Below, piece by piece: positions 45,123 through 54,020 of a stretch of DNA of 64,000 nucleotides. Every line of letters begins with the position of its first letter. The stretch's first letter is position 1. A program made the position numbers and the translations under genes. Source of the stretch: JAKFDI01 sp044508835. GTDB taxonomy: Bacteria; Pseudomonadota; Gammaproteobacteria; Burkholderiales; Burkholderiaceae_C. The stretch covers positions 1-64,000 of the forward strand of contig JBIQHD010000012.1 of assembly GCA_044508835.1 (NCBI GenBank), in the 5' to 3' direction. The notes beneath the pieces were generated by a model. That model was not told where the DNA came from, searched no databases, and saw nothing but the letters and a program-made list of their open reading frames with translations.

Positions 45123-47546
45123 ATGAATCGCTCGTCGGCCCGACACGCAGCAGCAACCAGTCCGGCGGTCAAGCTGCCACTGGCGGGCGTCGCACTCCTG
45201 TGCCTCACGGGCGCAGCCGTGTTGGCCTTGAATCACCCGCTGTTGCCGCTGGCAGCCGCTGCCGGCTGCACGGTGGTCGTCGCCTGCGGTTTTCGCTGGA
45301 CGCTGGGCACGCTGGCAGCGTTGCTGGCGGCAGCCCCGGTCGCCGCGCTCGCGCCCTGGTCTGGCTGGCTGACATTCGAGGAACTGGACCTGCTGGTCCT
45401 CGCCGCTGCCGCCGGTGGGTATTCGCGCATGGCGCTCCTCCCATCCGATGAAGGCCGGCGCGGTTCCGCCGTCTCGCCGCTCGTGTCGCTCGCATTGCTG
45501 GCGTTCGCCACGAGCGTCGCCATCGCCGCATGGCGCGGTGTCGCCGACGCGGGCGGTTTTCATTTCGGCTGGTACCAGGGCTACCACGAGCCGATGAACA
45601 GCCTTCGCCTCGCAAAGAGCTTCCCGCTGGCGCTGCTCCTTGCGCCGTTGTGGCTGCGGATGCAACGTGTCTCGCCGATGTTTGCGCCGCGCAGGTTGCG
45701 CCAGGGCATGTGCCTGGGTCTGGCCGCGACGTCGCTGGCGGTGCTGTGGGAGCGCCTCGCCTATACCGGTCTGCTCGACTTTTCCACCGACTACCGCACC
45801 ACGGCGTTGTTCTGGGAAATGCATGTCGGCGGCGCCGCGCTCGACGGCTATCTCGCGCTGACCCTGCCTTTTGCCGTGTTGGCGCTGTACCAAACACGCA
45901 CGCCATGGAGGATCGCAGCGGCATTCACGATACTGCTGGCCGGCATCTATGCCTGCCTGAGCAGCTTCTCGCGCGGCGTCTATGCCGCGGTGCCACTGGG
46001 CGTGGTGCTGACGCTGTGGCTGGCCGGCCGAGCCAGGCTGCCAGCGACGGGCGAAGCGGCGTCGGCCGGCGCGCGTGCATGGCTGACGTCGGGCCTGCTG
46101 GTGCTGGCGTTCGCCAGCGCCGCCGCCTGGATGTTCCCGAGCAGCGGCTACCGCGGCATGCTGGCGTTGCTCGGCGCCTTCGTCGTTCTGCTTCGCCTGC
46201 AGGCCATCGAGCCCATGCCGGCTCGGCGTTCCGCGGCTGTGGGATTCTGGGCGGCCGGGCTGATCTCGACAGCCGTACTGATGGCGTGGTGGATTCCCAA
46301 GGGGGCCTACGTCGCCTATGCCGCGGCCGTTGCTGGAGCTCTTGCGCTGTCGGCGCATTCCAACGGCCGACAACGACTGCTGCTGGCGAGCTATCTATGC
46401 GTTGTCGTCGGCGTCGGCCTCGTCGCCTGGCACTGGGGAGAGTTGACCGCGCTGGAGCGGGCTTGGCCAGTCATGGCGCTGCTCGCGGCAGCGGGTTTGG
46501 TACGCGCACTGAGGAATCAGCCGCTCTGGCCGAGCAGCCTGCAATGGCAGGCAAGCGCCGCTGCGGCATGCGCAGTCGCTGGAGCCGTCGTCGCCGTGCT
46601 GGCCGGCGGCGCGTACATGAGCGAACGCTTCTCGACGTCGAGCGAAGATTTCGCAGGCCGCCTGACGCACTGGAAAGAAGGCCTCGCCCTGCTGGACACC
46701 CCGGCCGACTGGGCCTTCGGCCAGGGCCTGGGGCGCTACCCGTCGCACCACCTGCTGGCCCACAGCGGCACCGACGCCCCCGGCGACTACCGCCTGCGCG
46801 GCGAGCCCGGCGCGCAGCATCTCGTGCTCACCGGCGGCAAGCTGCCGCAGGGCTGGGGCGAGTTGTTCCGGGTGTCGCAGCGCGTGGCGCCCGTCGGGCC
46901 GGGTGCGACGGTGAGCTTCAAGGTGCGTGCGGCCGAGGCGCAGCGCCTGCACTTCGAGGTGTGCGAGAAGCACCTGCTCTACAACGGCCGCTGCCTGCTC
47001 CGCGAAGTGAAGATCGAGCCGACGGGCGGCGAATGGCGCACGATGCAGGCGCCCCTGCAGGGCGCGGGCACCTCGCGCGGCGCGTGGTATGCCCCGCGCC
47101 TCGTCAGCTTCTCGGTGGCCAACGCCACGAGCGGCGCGCTGGCGGAGGTGGACGATCTCGCCCTGCGCGACGCCGAGGGCCGCGAGCGGCTGGCGAACGG
47201 CGATTTCTCCGAGGGCATGGCGCACTGGTTCTTCTCCAGCGACCGCAACCACATGCCGTGGCACCTGAAGAACATCGCGGTGCACACGCTGTTCGACCAG
47301 GGCGTGCTGGGGCTCGCGCTGCTGGCGGCGCTGGTGGCCGGCGCGCTGTGGCGCACGACCTTCGGCAGCGCGCGCCGGCATCCCCTGGCCCCGGCGATGG
47401 CGGGCGCCCTGCTCGGCTTCCTGGTGGTCGGCCTGTTCGACAGCCTGCTCGACGTGCCGCGCGTGGCCTTCCTCTTCTACCTGCTCGTGCTGCTGGGCCT
47501 GACGCTGCGGCCGCCGCGCGACGTGCCGCAGGGCGCCGCCCGATGA
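45123..47546 (+). CDS. O-antigen ligase-like membrane protein with embedded soluble domain (copy 2)
   Basis: An 807-residue membrane protein paralogous to the one at 25029: both have the N-terminal NHPL/HHPL helix, YRTTALFWEMHVGGAA, a cytoplasm-to-periplasm loop with SEDFAGRLTHWKEGLALL, an embedded beta-type domain (about 580-720; GATVSFKVRAAEAQRLHFEV, GEWRTMQAPLQGAG, RLANGDFSEGMAHWF) and terminal helices. It carries extra helices in the middle not found in copy 1 (about residues 300-470). It is probably a Wzy polymerase or WaaL-like ligase for the glycan. ATG 45123 is preferred because it matches copy 1; ATG 45105 is possible. Its stop overlaps the beta-helix gene. Confidence 0.8.
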   Translation: MNRSSARHAAATSPAVKLPLAGVALLCLTGAAVLALNHPLLPLAAAAGCTVVVACGFRWTLGTLAALLAAAPVAALAPWSGWLTFEELDLLVLAAAAGGYSRMALLPSDEGRRGSAVSPLVSLALLAFATSVAIAAWRGVADAGGFHFGWYQGYHEPMNSLRLAKSFPLALLLAPLWLRMQRVSPMFAPRRLRQGMCLGLAATSLAVLWERLAYTGLLDFSTDYRTTALFWEMHVGGAALDGYLALTLPFAVLALYQTRTPWRIAAAFTILLAGIYACLSSFSRGVYAAVPLGVVLTLWLAGRARLPATGEAASAGARAWLTSGLLVLAFASAAAWMFPSSGYRGMLALLGAFVVLLRLQAIEPMPARRSAAVGFWAAGLISTAVLMAWWIPKGAYVAYAAAVAGALALSAHSNGRQRLLLASYLCVVVGVGLVAWHWGELTALERAWPVMALLAAAGLVRALRNQPLWPSSLQWQASAAAACAVAGAVVAVLAGGAYMSERFSTSSEDFAGRLTHWKEGLALLDTPADWAFGQGLGRYPSHHLLAHSGTDAPGDYRLRGEPGAQHLVLTGGKLPQGWGELFRVSQRVAPVGPGATVSFKVRAAEAQRLHFEVCEKHLLYNGRCLLREVKIEPTGGEWRTMQAPLQGAGTSRGAWYAPRLVSFSVANATSGALAEVDDLALRDAEGRERLANGDFSEGMAHWFFSSDRNHMPWHLKNIAVHTLFDQGVLGLALLAALVAGALWRTTFGSARRHPLAPAMAGALLGFLVVGLFDSLLDVPRVAFLFYLLVLLGLTLRPPRDVPQGAAR

Positions 47547-48736
47547 ACACGGCGGCAGCCGGCCTCTGCCTCGCGTGCGCGGCGCTGCTGGCCTGGGCGG
47601 GGCCTGCGCCGGCCGCGCCGGCCGCAGCGACCGCCGGGATACAGGCCGAGCACATCCTCCGGGTCGGGCCGGCACGCGACATCCAGACGATCGCCCGCGC
47701 CGCGCGCCTCGCCCCGGCGGGCGCCACCATCGAGGTCGACGCCGGCACCTACCGCGGCGACACGGCCGTGTGGACCCGCGACGGCGTCACGGTGCGCGCC
47801 GTCGGCGGGCGCGTGCGCCTGCTTGCCGACGGCGAGGCGGCCGAGGGCAAGGGCATCTGGGTGGTGCGTGCCGAGGGCATGACGGTCGAAGGCTTCGATT
47901 TCGAGGGCGCGCGCGTGCCCGGCCGCAACGGCGCCGGCATCCGTTTCGAACGGGGCTCGCTGCATGTCCGCGACTGCCGCTTCGTCGACAACGAGACCGG
48001 CCTGCTGACCGGCAACGACCCTTCGTCGTCCCTGGTGATCGAGAACAGCGAGTTCGCCCGCATTCCGGGAATCGACGGCCAGAACCACAACCTGTACGTC
48101 GGCACCATCGCGCGGCTCGCCGTCAGGTCCAGCTACTTCCACCACGCCGAGATCGGCCACCTGCTCAAGAGCCGCGCCGCCGTCAGCGTCATCGAGTACA
48201 ACCGCCTCACCGACGAGGGGGGCAGCGCCAGCTACGAGCTGGAGTTCCCGAACGGCGGCGTCGCCTACGTCGTCGGCAACCTGATCCAGCAGTCGGCGCG
48301 CACCGAGAACGAGCAGATCATCTCCTTCGGCGCCGAGGGCTACCGCTGGCCCGACAACGAGCTCTACCTCGTCAACAACACCGTCGTCGACGACCGCCCG
48401 CGCGGCGGCGTGTTCCTGTACACGGCCCCCGGCGTCAAGCGCGTGCTCGCGGTGAACAACCTGTGGGTGGGCAACGGTAGACTCCCGGCCGACGGCGCCG
48501 CCGAGCTGCACAACAACTTCGCCGTCGATCGCAGCGTGTTCGCCGCGGCTCATGGAGGGGATTTCCGCTTGAAACCCGCATCGCCCGTCTGGCACCGCGC
48601 CGTCGATCCCGGCACGGCGAACGGCATGGCGCTCGCGCCGCGGCGCGAGTACCGGCATCCGCGTTCGAGCCGGCCGCTCGCGACGCCGCCGCTGCAGCCG
48701 GGCGCCATGCAGTCCCCGGCATCCGACCATCGTTGA
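47543..48736 (+). CDS. Exported right-handed parallel beta-helix protein
   Basis: A 397-residue secreted protein. A signal peptide ends near residue 30 (AWAGPAPAAPAAA), and repeated short beta-strand rungs follow (GITVRAVGG-like GVTVRAVGGRVRLLAD, GMTVEGFDFEG, LHVRDCRFVDNETG, LVIENSEFARI, AVRSSYFHHAEIG, VAYVVGNLIQQS), typical of pectin-lyase-like folds (Beta_helix). Such proteins include polysaccharide lyases and mannuronan C5-epimerases. It overlaps the ligase-like gene (ATGA), so it likely acts on the same polymer in the periplasm. The catalytic site cannot be located with confidence. Confidence 0.83.
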   Translation: MNTAAAGLCLACAALLAWAGPAPAAPAAATAGIQAEHILRVGPARDIQTIARAARLAPAGATIEVDAGTYRGDTAVWTRDGVTVRAVGGRVRLLADGEAAEGKGIWVVRAEGMTVEGFDFEGARVPGRNGAGIRFERGSLHVRDCRFVDNETGLLTGNDPSSSLVIENSEFARIPGIDGQNHNLYVGTIARLAVRSSYFHHAEIGHLLKSRAAVSVIEYNRLTDEGGSASYELEFPNGGVAYVVGNLIQQSARTENEQIISFGAEGYRWPDNELYLVNNTVVDDRPRGGVFLYTAPGVKRVLAVNNLWVGNGRLPADGAAELHNNFAVDRSVFAAAHGGDFRLKPASPVWHRAVDPGTANGMALAPRREYRHPRSSRPLATPPLQPGAMQSPASDHR

Positions 48737-48779
48737 CCTCGTGCCGCGCGCAGCCCGGCGCGCGCGCCGTTCCTGAGCC

Positions 48780-50444
48780 ATGTCCCACTTCACCGATTCC
48801 CTCGTCCTCGGCGCGCCGCACTTCCGTGATGCGGCGCTGGCCCGGCTCGCCCAGGACCAGGGCGCCCTCGCCGCCTGGCGCCAGGCCCTTTCCCGCGATG
48901 CCCGCGCGGCCGCGGGCGTCGACGGCGACTTCGCCGTCGGGCTGCACGCCCCGGACGGCCGGACGCTGCTCGCCGTCGACCGCTTCGGCATCCGCACCCT
49001 CTGCTACCGCGTGCAGGACGGCCGGCTGCGCTTCGCCGAGCGCGCCGACGAGCTGGCCGACGGCGAGAGCGGGCTCGACCCCCAGGCCGTCTACGACTAC
49101 CTGTACTTCCACGCCATCCCCTCGCCGCGCACCGTGTTCAAGGGCGTGTTCCGGCTGCCGCCGGCGCACTACGCGCTGTTCGAGAACGGCCGCCTCACCG
49201 TGGCGCCCTACTGGGTGCCCGAGTTCACGGAAGACACGAACGCTTCGTTCGGCGCCCTGCGCGACGAATTCCGCGAGCTGCTGCGCCAGGGCGTGCGCCG
49301 GCAGCTGGGCGACGGCAAGACCGCCTGCTTCCTGAGCGGCGGCACCGACAGCTCCACCGTCGCGGGCGTGATGGCCGAAGTGACCGGCCGGCCGCCGTCC
49401 AGCTACTCCATCGGCTTCGAGGCCGAGGGCTACGACGAGATGGAGTACGCGCGCATCGCCGCGCGCCGCTTCGGCACCGACCACCACGAGTACTACGTGA
49501 CGCCCGATGACCTGGTGCGGGGCATCCCGCAGGTCGCGGCCGGGCTGGACCAGCCCTTCGGCAACTCCTCGCTGCTGCCCGCCTACTACTGCGCACAGAA
49601 GGCCAAGGCGGACGGCGCGACGCGCATGCTCGCCGGCGACGGCGGCGACGAACTCTTCGGCGGCAACACCCGCTATGCCAAGCAGCGCGTGTTCGACTGG
49701 TACGGCACCGTGCCGGGCGCCCTGCGCCGCGGCCTGCTGGAGCCGGTGTTCGGCCTGCCCTTCGTCGCCCGCGCGCCGCTGCTGCGCAAGGGGTCGAGCT
49801 ACATCGAGCAGGCGCGCGTGCCCATGCCCGACCGCTCGCAGATGTACAACCTGCTGCTGCGCCTGGGCCCGGCGAACGTGCTGACGCCCGATTTCCTGGC
49901 GCAGGTCGACCTGGACGGCCCCGCCCGGCAGCAGCGCGAGGTGTGGGGCACCGCCAGGGCGGACGGCCTGCTGAACCGCACGCTGGCCCACGAATGGCGC
50001 TATACGCTCGCCGAAAGCGACCTGCCCAAGGTGCGCAGCGCCACCGGGCTGGCCGGCGTGGACGTGGGCTTCCCGCTGCTCGACGACGACCTGCTCGCGT
50101 TTTCCATGCGCCTGCGCAGCGACTACAAGCTCAAGGGCCTGAAGCTGCGCTGGTTCTTCAAGGAGGCGCTGCGCGGCTTCCTGCCCGACGAGATCATCAC
50201 CAAGAAGAAGCACGGCTTCGGCCTGCCCTTCGGCGTGTGGGCCAACCGGCATCCGGCGCTGCGCAAGCTGGCGACCGAATCGCTGGCGAGCCTGGGCACG
50301 CGCGGGATCGTGCGGCCCGAGTTCATCGACGAGCTGGTGACGACGCACCTGCCGGCGCATCCGGGCTACTACGGCGAGATGGTGTGGATCCTGATGATGC
50401 TGGAGCAGTGGCTGCAGAGCCACTGCGACCGCTTCGGCCGCTGA
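48780..50444 (+). CDS. Asparagine synthase-like protein lacking the Cys2 nucleophile
   Basis: A 554-residue asparagine-synthetase-type protein. The C-terminal synthase domain is intact, with the PP-loop CFLSGGTDSSTVAG near residue 180 and GDGGDELFGGNTRYA near 285. The N-terminal glutaminase-like domain is short and begins MSHFTDSL rather than Met-Cys, so the glutamine-hydrolysing nucleophile is absent. It may use free ammonia, another protein's ammonia, or simply adenylate a carboxylate. The second copy at 55231 has the normal MCGITG start. It probably amidates a sugar acid in the glycan (inference). It is convergent with the deacetylase at 50544. Confidence 0.88.
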   Translation: MSHFTDSLVLGAPHFRDAALARLAQDQGALAAWRQALSRDARAAAGVDGDFAVGLHAPDGRTLLAVDRFGIRTLCYRVQDGRLRFAERADELADGESGLDPQAVYDYLYFHAIPSPRTVFKGVFRLPPAHYALFENGRLTVAPYWVPEFTEDTNASFGALRDEFRELLRQGVRRQLGDGKTACFLSGGTDSSTVAGVMAEVTGRPPSSYSIGFEAEGYDEMEYARIAARRFGTDHHEYYVTPDDLVRGIPQVAAGLDQPFGNSSLLPAYYCAQKAKADGATRMLAGDGGDELFGGNTRYAKQRVFDWYGTVPGALRRGLLEPVFGLPFVARAPLLRKGSSYIEQARVPMPDRSQMYNLLLRLGPANVLTPDFLAQVDLDGPARQQREVWGTARADGLLNRTLAHEWRYTLAESDLPKVRSATGLAGVDVGFPLLDDDLLAFSMRLRSDYKLKGLKLRWFFKEALRGFLPDEIITKKKHGFGLPFGVWANRHPALRKLATESLASLGTRGIVRPEFIDELVTTHLPAHPGYYGEMVWILMMLEQWLQSHCDRFGR

Positions 50445-50484
50445 GCATCGAAGCCAGCCGCCGCCCTTCGACCAGCACCGTTGG

Positions 50485-50528
50485 AAGGAGCCGTGTGCCT
50501 CCATGGGCGCATGGCTGGGGAGCTCCTT
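50485..50528. terminator. Candidate bidirectional terminator
   Basis: AAGGAGC (50485-50491) pairs with GCTCCTT (50522-50528), and CCATG/CATGG forms an inner stem. The hairpin lies between the convergent asparagine-synthase-like and deacetylase genes. The T-run is short on both strands, so the call is weak. Confidence 0.35.
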
Positions 50529-50543
50529 TGCCGTAGAGGCGGA

Positions 50544-51512
50544 TCAGGGCACGCGGGCCGGCGTCCGCAGGTTGGCGGCCAGGCGCACGCCGAAGCGCAG
50601 CTTCGTGCGGTCCCAGGGGGTGAAGCGCGGCAGCTGAAACGGGTCGGCCGACACGTCGGCCGCGCCCCAGGCGGTGGAGACGGCGGCGTCGAAGCCGATC
50701 TCCCTCGCGAGCGCCACGGCCTCGTCGGTGTAGTCCTCCACCGGCTTGCCGTTGGGGTAGGCGAACAGCCTCACCGGCTCGGCGATCAGGGCTTCGAGCG
50801 CCTTCTTGCCGGCCTCGATCTCCTGGCGCGCGGCACTGCGCGCCAGCCGGGCGAGGATAGGGTGCGAGACGGTGTGCCCGCCGATCTGCATGCCGGCACG
50901 GTGCAGGCCGCGCACCTGGTCGGAGGTCATCATCAGGTCGCCGGGCAGCACCGCCTCGGCGCGGCCGGCGATCACCTCGACCACCGCCTGCCGCTCGCCC
51001 GGCGCCATGTACTTGATGCCGCCGATCACCTGGTCGATCGCCGCCCGCCGGCGCTGCGGCGATTCGAGCGCATGGATGCCGAGGTCCATGCCGCACACGC
51101 CGCGCAGGTCCAGGCGCGCAAGCGTGGTGCGCCGCATCGACTCGATCACCGTGTCGTTCCACATGCGCCCACCGTCGAGGAAGCCGGTGGCGATGAAGAA
51201 CGTGGCCGGCAGCCCGTGCCTGCGCAGGATCGGCAGCGCGACGTCATGGTTGTCGGCATAGCCGTCGTCGAAGGTGATGGCCAGCGCTCGCGCGGGCAAG
51301 CTGCCTTCGCGCAAGCGCCGTGCGGCTTCGTCCAGGGCCAGCACGTTGAACCACCCCTTCACCCAGCCGCAGATCGCATCGAACTGCGTGGCATCGATCT
51401 CGCCGGGAAACAGCGGGTCGGGCTGCGGCAACACGCGGTGGAAGATCAGGATCGACAGCCGTGCACGGCGGCCGGCGGGCGACAGCATGTGAAACGCCAG
51501 ATGTCCCGTCAT
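50544..51512 (-). CDS. Polysaccharide deacetylase (NodB-like, second copy)
   Basis: A 322-residue NodB-homology deacetylase. Motif 1 is ITFDDGYADNHD (catalytic and metal Asp) and motif 2 is GGHTVSHPIL with two metal-binding His. Motif 3-like sequence is RLFAYPNGKPVEDYTDEA. It probably removes N-acetyl groups from the exopolysaccharide. No clear signal peptide is seen; the N-terminus (FHMLSPAGRRARLSILIFHRV) may lie directly at the membrane face. It is the last gene of the long minus-strand XrtA operon, overlapping the ligase-like gene before it. It is distinct from the XrtA-type deacetylase at 62173. Confidence 0.87.
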   Translation of the reverse strand: MTGHLAFHMLSPAGRRARLSILIFHRVLPQPDPLFPGEIDATQFDAICGWVKGWFNVLALDEAARRLREGSLPARALAITFDDGYADNHDVALPILRRHGLPATFFIATGFLDGGRMWNDTVIESMRRTTLARLDLRGVCGMDLGIHALESPQRRRAAIDQVIGGIKYMAPGERQAVVEVIAGRAEAVLPGDLMMTSDQVRGLHRAGMQIGGHTVSHPILARLARSAARQEIEAGKKALEALIAEPVRLFAYPNGKPVEDYTDEAVALAREIGFDAAVSTAWGAADVSADPFQLPRFTPWDRTKLRFGVRLAANLRTPARVP

Positions 51513-52810
51513 GCGCGGCCCTCGTGAACTCCCGGCGACGGCTCAGGCGTGGCGGCGGCAGCCGGCTTCGTCGCCGACCGTGTGCCCGCTCGCTCGGCAA
51601 GATGCAATGCGATCACGGCCATGGCCATCATGTCGTAGGGAAGATCGAAGTAGGCCAAGCTCAGGAAGGCCCCGCCGACGGCGAAGCCGATCATCCCGAC
51701 CTGGATCATGCTCCCCAGCTCACCCGCCCACCGGAGGTTGGGGTTGGCGCGGGCCAAGGCCTGGAGCCGCACGCACTTGCGCCACGTCAGCCAGCCGATC
51801 AGCAGGAAGAGGAAGAGCCCCGCGAAGCCATGCTCGCCAAGCACCTGGAAGTAGATGCTGTGCGCGGCATGCACGCGGTCGGGTTCCGGCGAGTAGCGCA
51901 GGAAGATCTCCGGGTAGTAGATGCTGAAGCCGCCACCGAAGAAGTGGTCGCGGGCCAGGTTCCAGGCCATGATCCAGGCGTTGATGCGTCCGAGCGCGGA
52001 ATCATCCCGCTCGTAGGTCTTGATCGTGTCCATGCGGGCCCACCACTGCTCCGGCATGACCGAAAGAATGACCAGCGCGCACAGCACCAGCAGCACGCCC
52101 CACAGGACCTTGCGCTCGCTCTTGATCCAGAGCACCGCGCTCATCGCCGAAAGAGCCAGCAGGGCTCCCCGGGAATAGGTGCCGAGCACTGTGACCGCGG
52201 TGAGCACCATCACGAGCGCCATAGCGCGGCGAGGCCATGCCCGGCGAATCTGTAGATGAAGGTAGCGCATCAACGGCAGGACCATCACCAGGGCGAGCGC
52301 AAGCTCATTGTTGCCTTCGATGAAGCCAGCCGGCCCCCATACCCGGAAGTTGCCGCCGGTCGCCAAAGTGAACACGCCGCCCTTGACGCCGTAGAACGCC
52401 AGCGAGAACACGCAGGTTCCGATGAACCACGACAGCTTCTCCTGACTGTTCACCAGGGACATCGTCACGAAGAGCATCAGGAAGATCTTCAGCGAGCGCG
52501 TCCACAGCGAAATGCTCGGATCGAGATACATCGAGAACGGCAGCGTAGCGCTGACCCACGCGGTGAATGCGAGCAGCGCCCACACGGGAGACGAAAGGAA
52601 CGGATTCTGCCGATCCCTCGTGAATGCCAGGCCGATCAGCGTGCAGCCCGCGACCACCGAGGCCACGGGCAGCGTCGCCGCCCGCCAGCCGAACTCGGCA
52701 TGCGGATTCATCAAACTGATCCACGTCCAGAGCATTACCCCGATCCACGGCCGGCGCAGCGCCGCCAGCGAACCGCTGCAGATGATCAGCAGCAGCAGCG
52801 CGTCACGCAT
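51509..52810 (-). CDS. Putative O-glycosylation ligase, exosortase A system-associated
   Basis: A 433-residue Wzy/WaaL-family membrane protein with about ten helices and a periplasmic loop containing GRINAWIMAWNLARDHFFGGGF and HAAHSIYFQVLGEHGFAGLFLFL. It matches the exosortase-A-associated ligase group (TIGR03097 type). It is a third polymerase/ligase-type protein in the locus, without the embedded domain of copies 1 and 2. It may link glycan to protein or polymerise repeat units. Overlaps with both neighbours place it in the XrtA operon. Confidence 0.88.
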   Translation of the reverse strand: MRDALLLLIICSGSLAALRRPWIGVMLWTWISLMNPHAEFGWRAATLPVASVVAGCTLIGLAFTRDRQNPFLSSPVWALLAFTAWVSATLPFSMYLDPSISLWTRSLKIFLMLFVTMSLVNSQEKLSWFIGTCVFSLAFYGVKGGVFTLATGGNFRVWGPAGFIEGNNELALALVMVLPLMRYLHLQIRRAWPRRAMALVMVLTAVTVLGTYSRGALLALSAMSAVLWIKSERKVLWGVLLVLCALVILSVMPEQWWARMDTIKTYERDDSALGRINAWIMAWNLARDHFFGGGFSIYYPEIFLRYSPEPDRVHAAHSIYFQVLGEHGFAGLFLFLLIGWLTWRKCVRLQALARANPNLRWAGELGSMIQVGMIGFAVGGAFLSLAYFDLPYDMMAMAVIALHLAERAGTRSATKPAAAATPEPSPGVHEGRA

Positions 52811-54020
52811 GGGCGGCCTCCTGCCTGCCTTCGCTCAGGCGCCGGAACAGGCCGAGCTGCGCCCGCGTGGTGCTGTCCCAGCCGAAGTCCTCGGCGTAGG
52901 CGCGGACGGCGGCGCGCGCCGGCAGGCGGTCCAGGAGTTGCCGGATCGCCTGCGCGATCGAGCGGGCATCGCGCTCGTCGACCAGGACGCCGGCCACCTC
53001 GTCGGCGATGACCTCCGGCGAGCCGCCCACGCGGGTGGCGACCACCGGCGTTCCGCAGGCCAGCGATTCGAGGAGCACGTTGGCCCAGCCTTCGCGGCTG
53101 GAGGCCAGCACCATCACATCCGCGGCACCGTACCAGTCGGGCATGGACGCATGGTCCACCGCGCCGGCGAGCGTCACCTTCGACGCCAGGCCGAGCGATG
53201 CCGCGAGCGACTCGAGGCGGGCGCGCTCCGGCCCCTTGCCCACGATGACCAGGTGCGCCTGCGGATGGCCGGCGAGCAGTTCACGCATCGCGTCGATCAC
53301 CAGATGGTGGCCCTTCAGCTCGATGAGGTTTCCCACCGACAGCACGATCGGCCCGCCCTGCAGGCCCAGCCGGCGCCGCGCGTCGTCCCGGTCCGTCGGC
53401 CGGAACCGGTCGAGCTCGACGCCGTTGCGCATCACGTGCAGCCGCGCCTCGTCGACCGGCCAGGACCGCAGGATGTCGACCAGCGCGTTGCACACGCCGA
53501 TGGACGCCGCCGCGCGCCGCGCCGTCCATTGCATCAGCCGGCGCGGGACGGCGTAGCCCGCGATCAGGTTCAGGTCCGAGCCGCGGGCCGTCACCGTGAA
53601 CGGCTTTCCCAGCCAGCCCGCCAGCAGCCCCGCGGCGACGCCGTCGGGATAGTAGTAGTGCGCGTCGATCACGTCGAAGTCGAACCCTCCGGCCTGCAGC
53701 CGGCGCAAGGTGCCCAGCGCGCCGAGCGCCATCAGGAACGGCGAGACGCTCATGCCGATCTTCGGCGGCAGCAGGTAGCGCGGATGCGTCACCTCGACCC
53801 CGTGGCGCACTTCGCGGCGCGGGGTGGCGGCCAGCGCCGCATACGCGCCGAAGCGGGGATGCGTGGAGGGAAACCACGGCACGGGCGCGACGACCCGGGT
53901 GTCGATCTCGCCGCTCGCCAGCAGCTGCCGCAGCCGCGTCTCGACGAAGATGCCGTGGCCCGGGCGCGCCGAGCTCGGGTACAGGCTGGAGAACAGGACG
54001 GTTCGCAGCTTGCGCGTCAT
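52803..54020 (-). CDS. Glycosyltransferase, family 4, XrtA locus
   Basis: A 405-residue GT-B glycosyltransferase. The N-terminal half shows RTVLFSSLYPSSARPGHGIFVETRLRQL, an acceptor-side pattern of exosortase-linked enzymes. The C-terminal half has VMRNGVELDRFRP, IVLSVGNLIELKGHH and the donor-binding ASSREGWANVLLESLACGTPVV with the catalytic EX7E glutamates. The ATG 54020 overlaps the upstream glycosyltransferase stop; an upstream in-frame start is rejected because it would extend into that gene. It transfers an unknown hexose onto the lipid-linked glycan. Confidence 0.88.
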   Translation of the reverse strand: MTRKLRTVLFSSLYPSSARPGHGIFVETRLRQLLASGEIDTRVVAPVPWFPSTHPRFGAYAALAATPRREVRHGVEVTHPRYLLPPKIGMSVSPFLMALGALGTLRRLQAGGFDFDVIDAHYYYPDGVAAGLLAGWLGKPFTVTARGSDLNLIAGYAVPRRLMQWTARRAAASIGVCNALVDILRSWPVDEARLHVMRNGVELDRFRPTDRDDARRRLGLQGGPIVLSVGNLIELKGHHLVIDAMRELLAGHPQAHLVIVGKGPERARLESLAASLGLASKVTLAGAVDHASMPDWYGAADVMVLASSREGWANVLLESLACGTPVVATRVGGSPEVIADEVAGVLVDERDARSIAQAIRQLLDRLPARAAVRAYAEDFGWDSTTRAQLGLFRRLSEGRQEAAHA

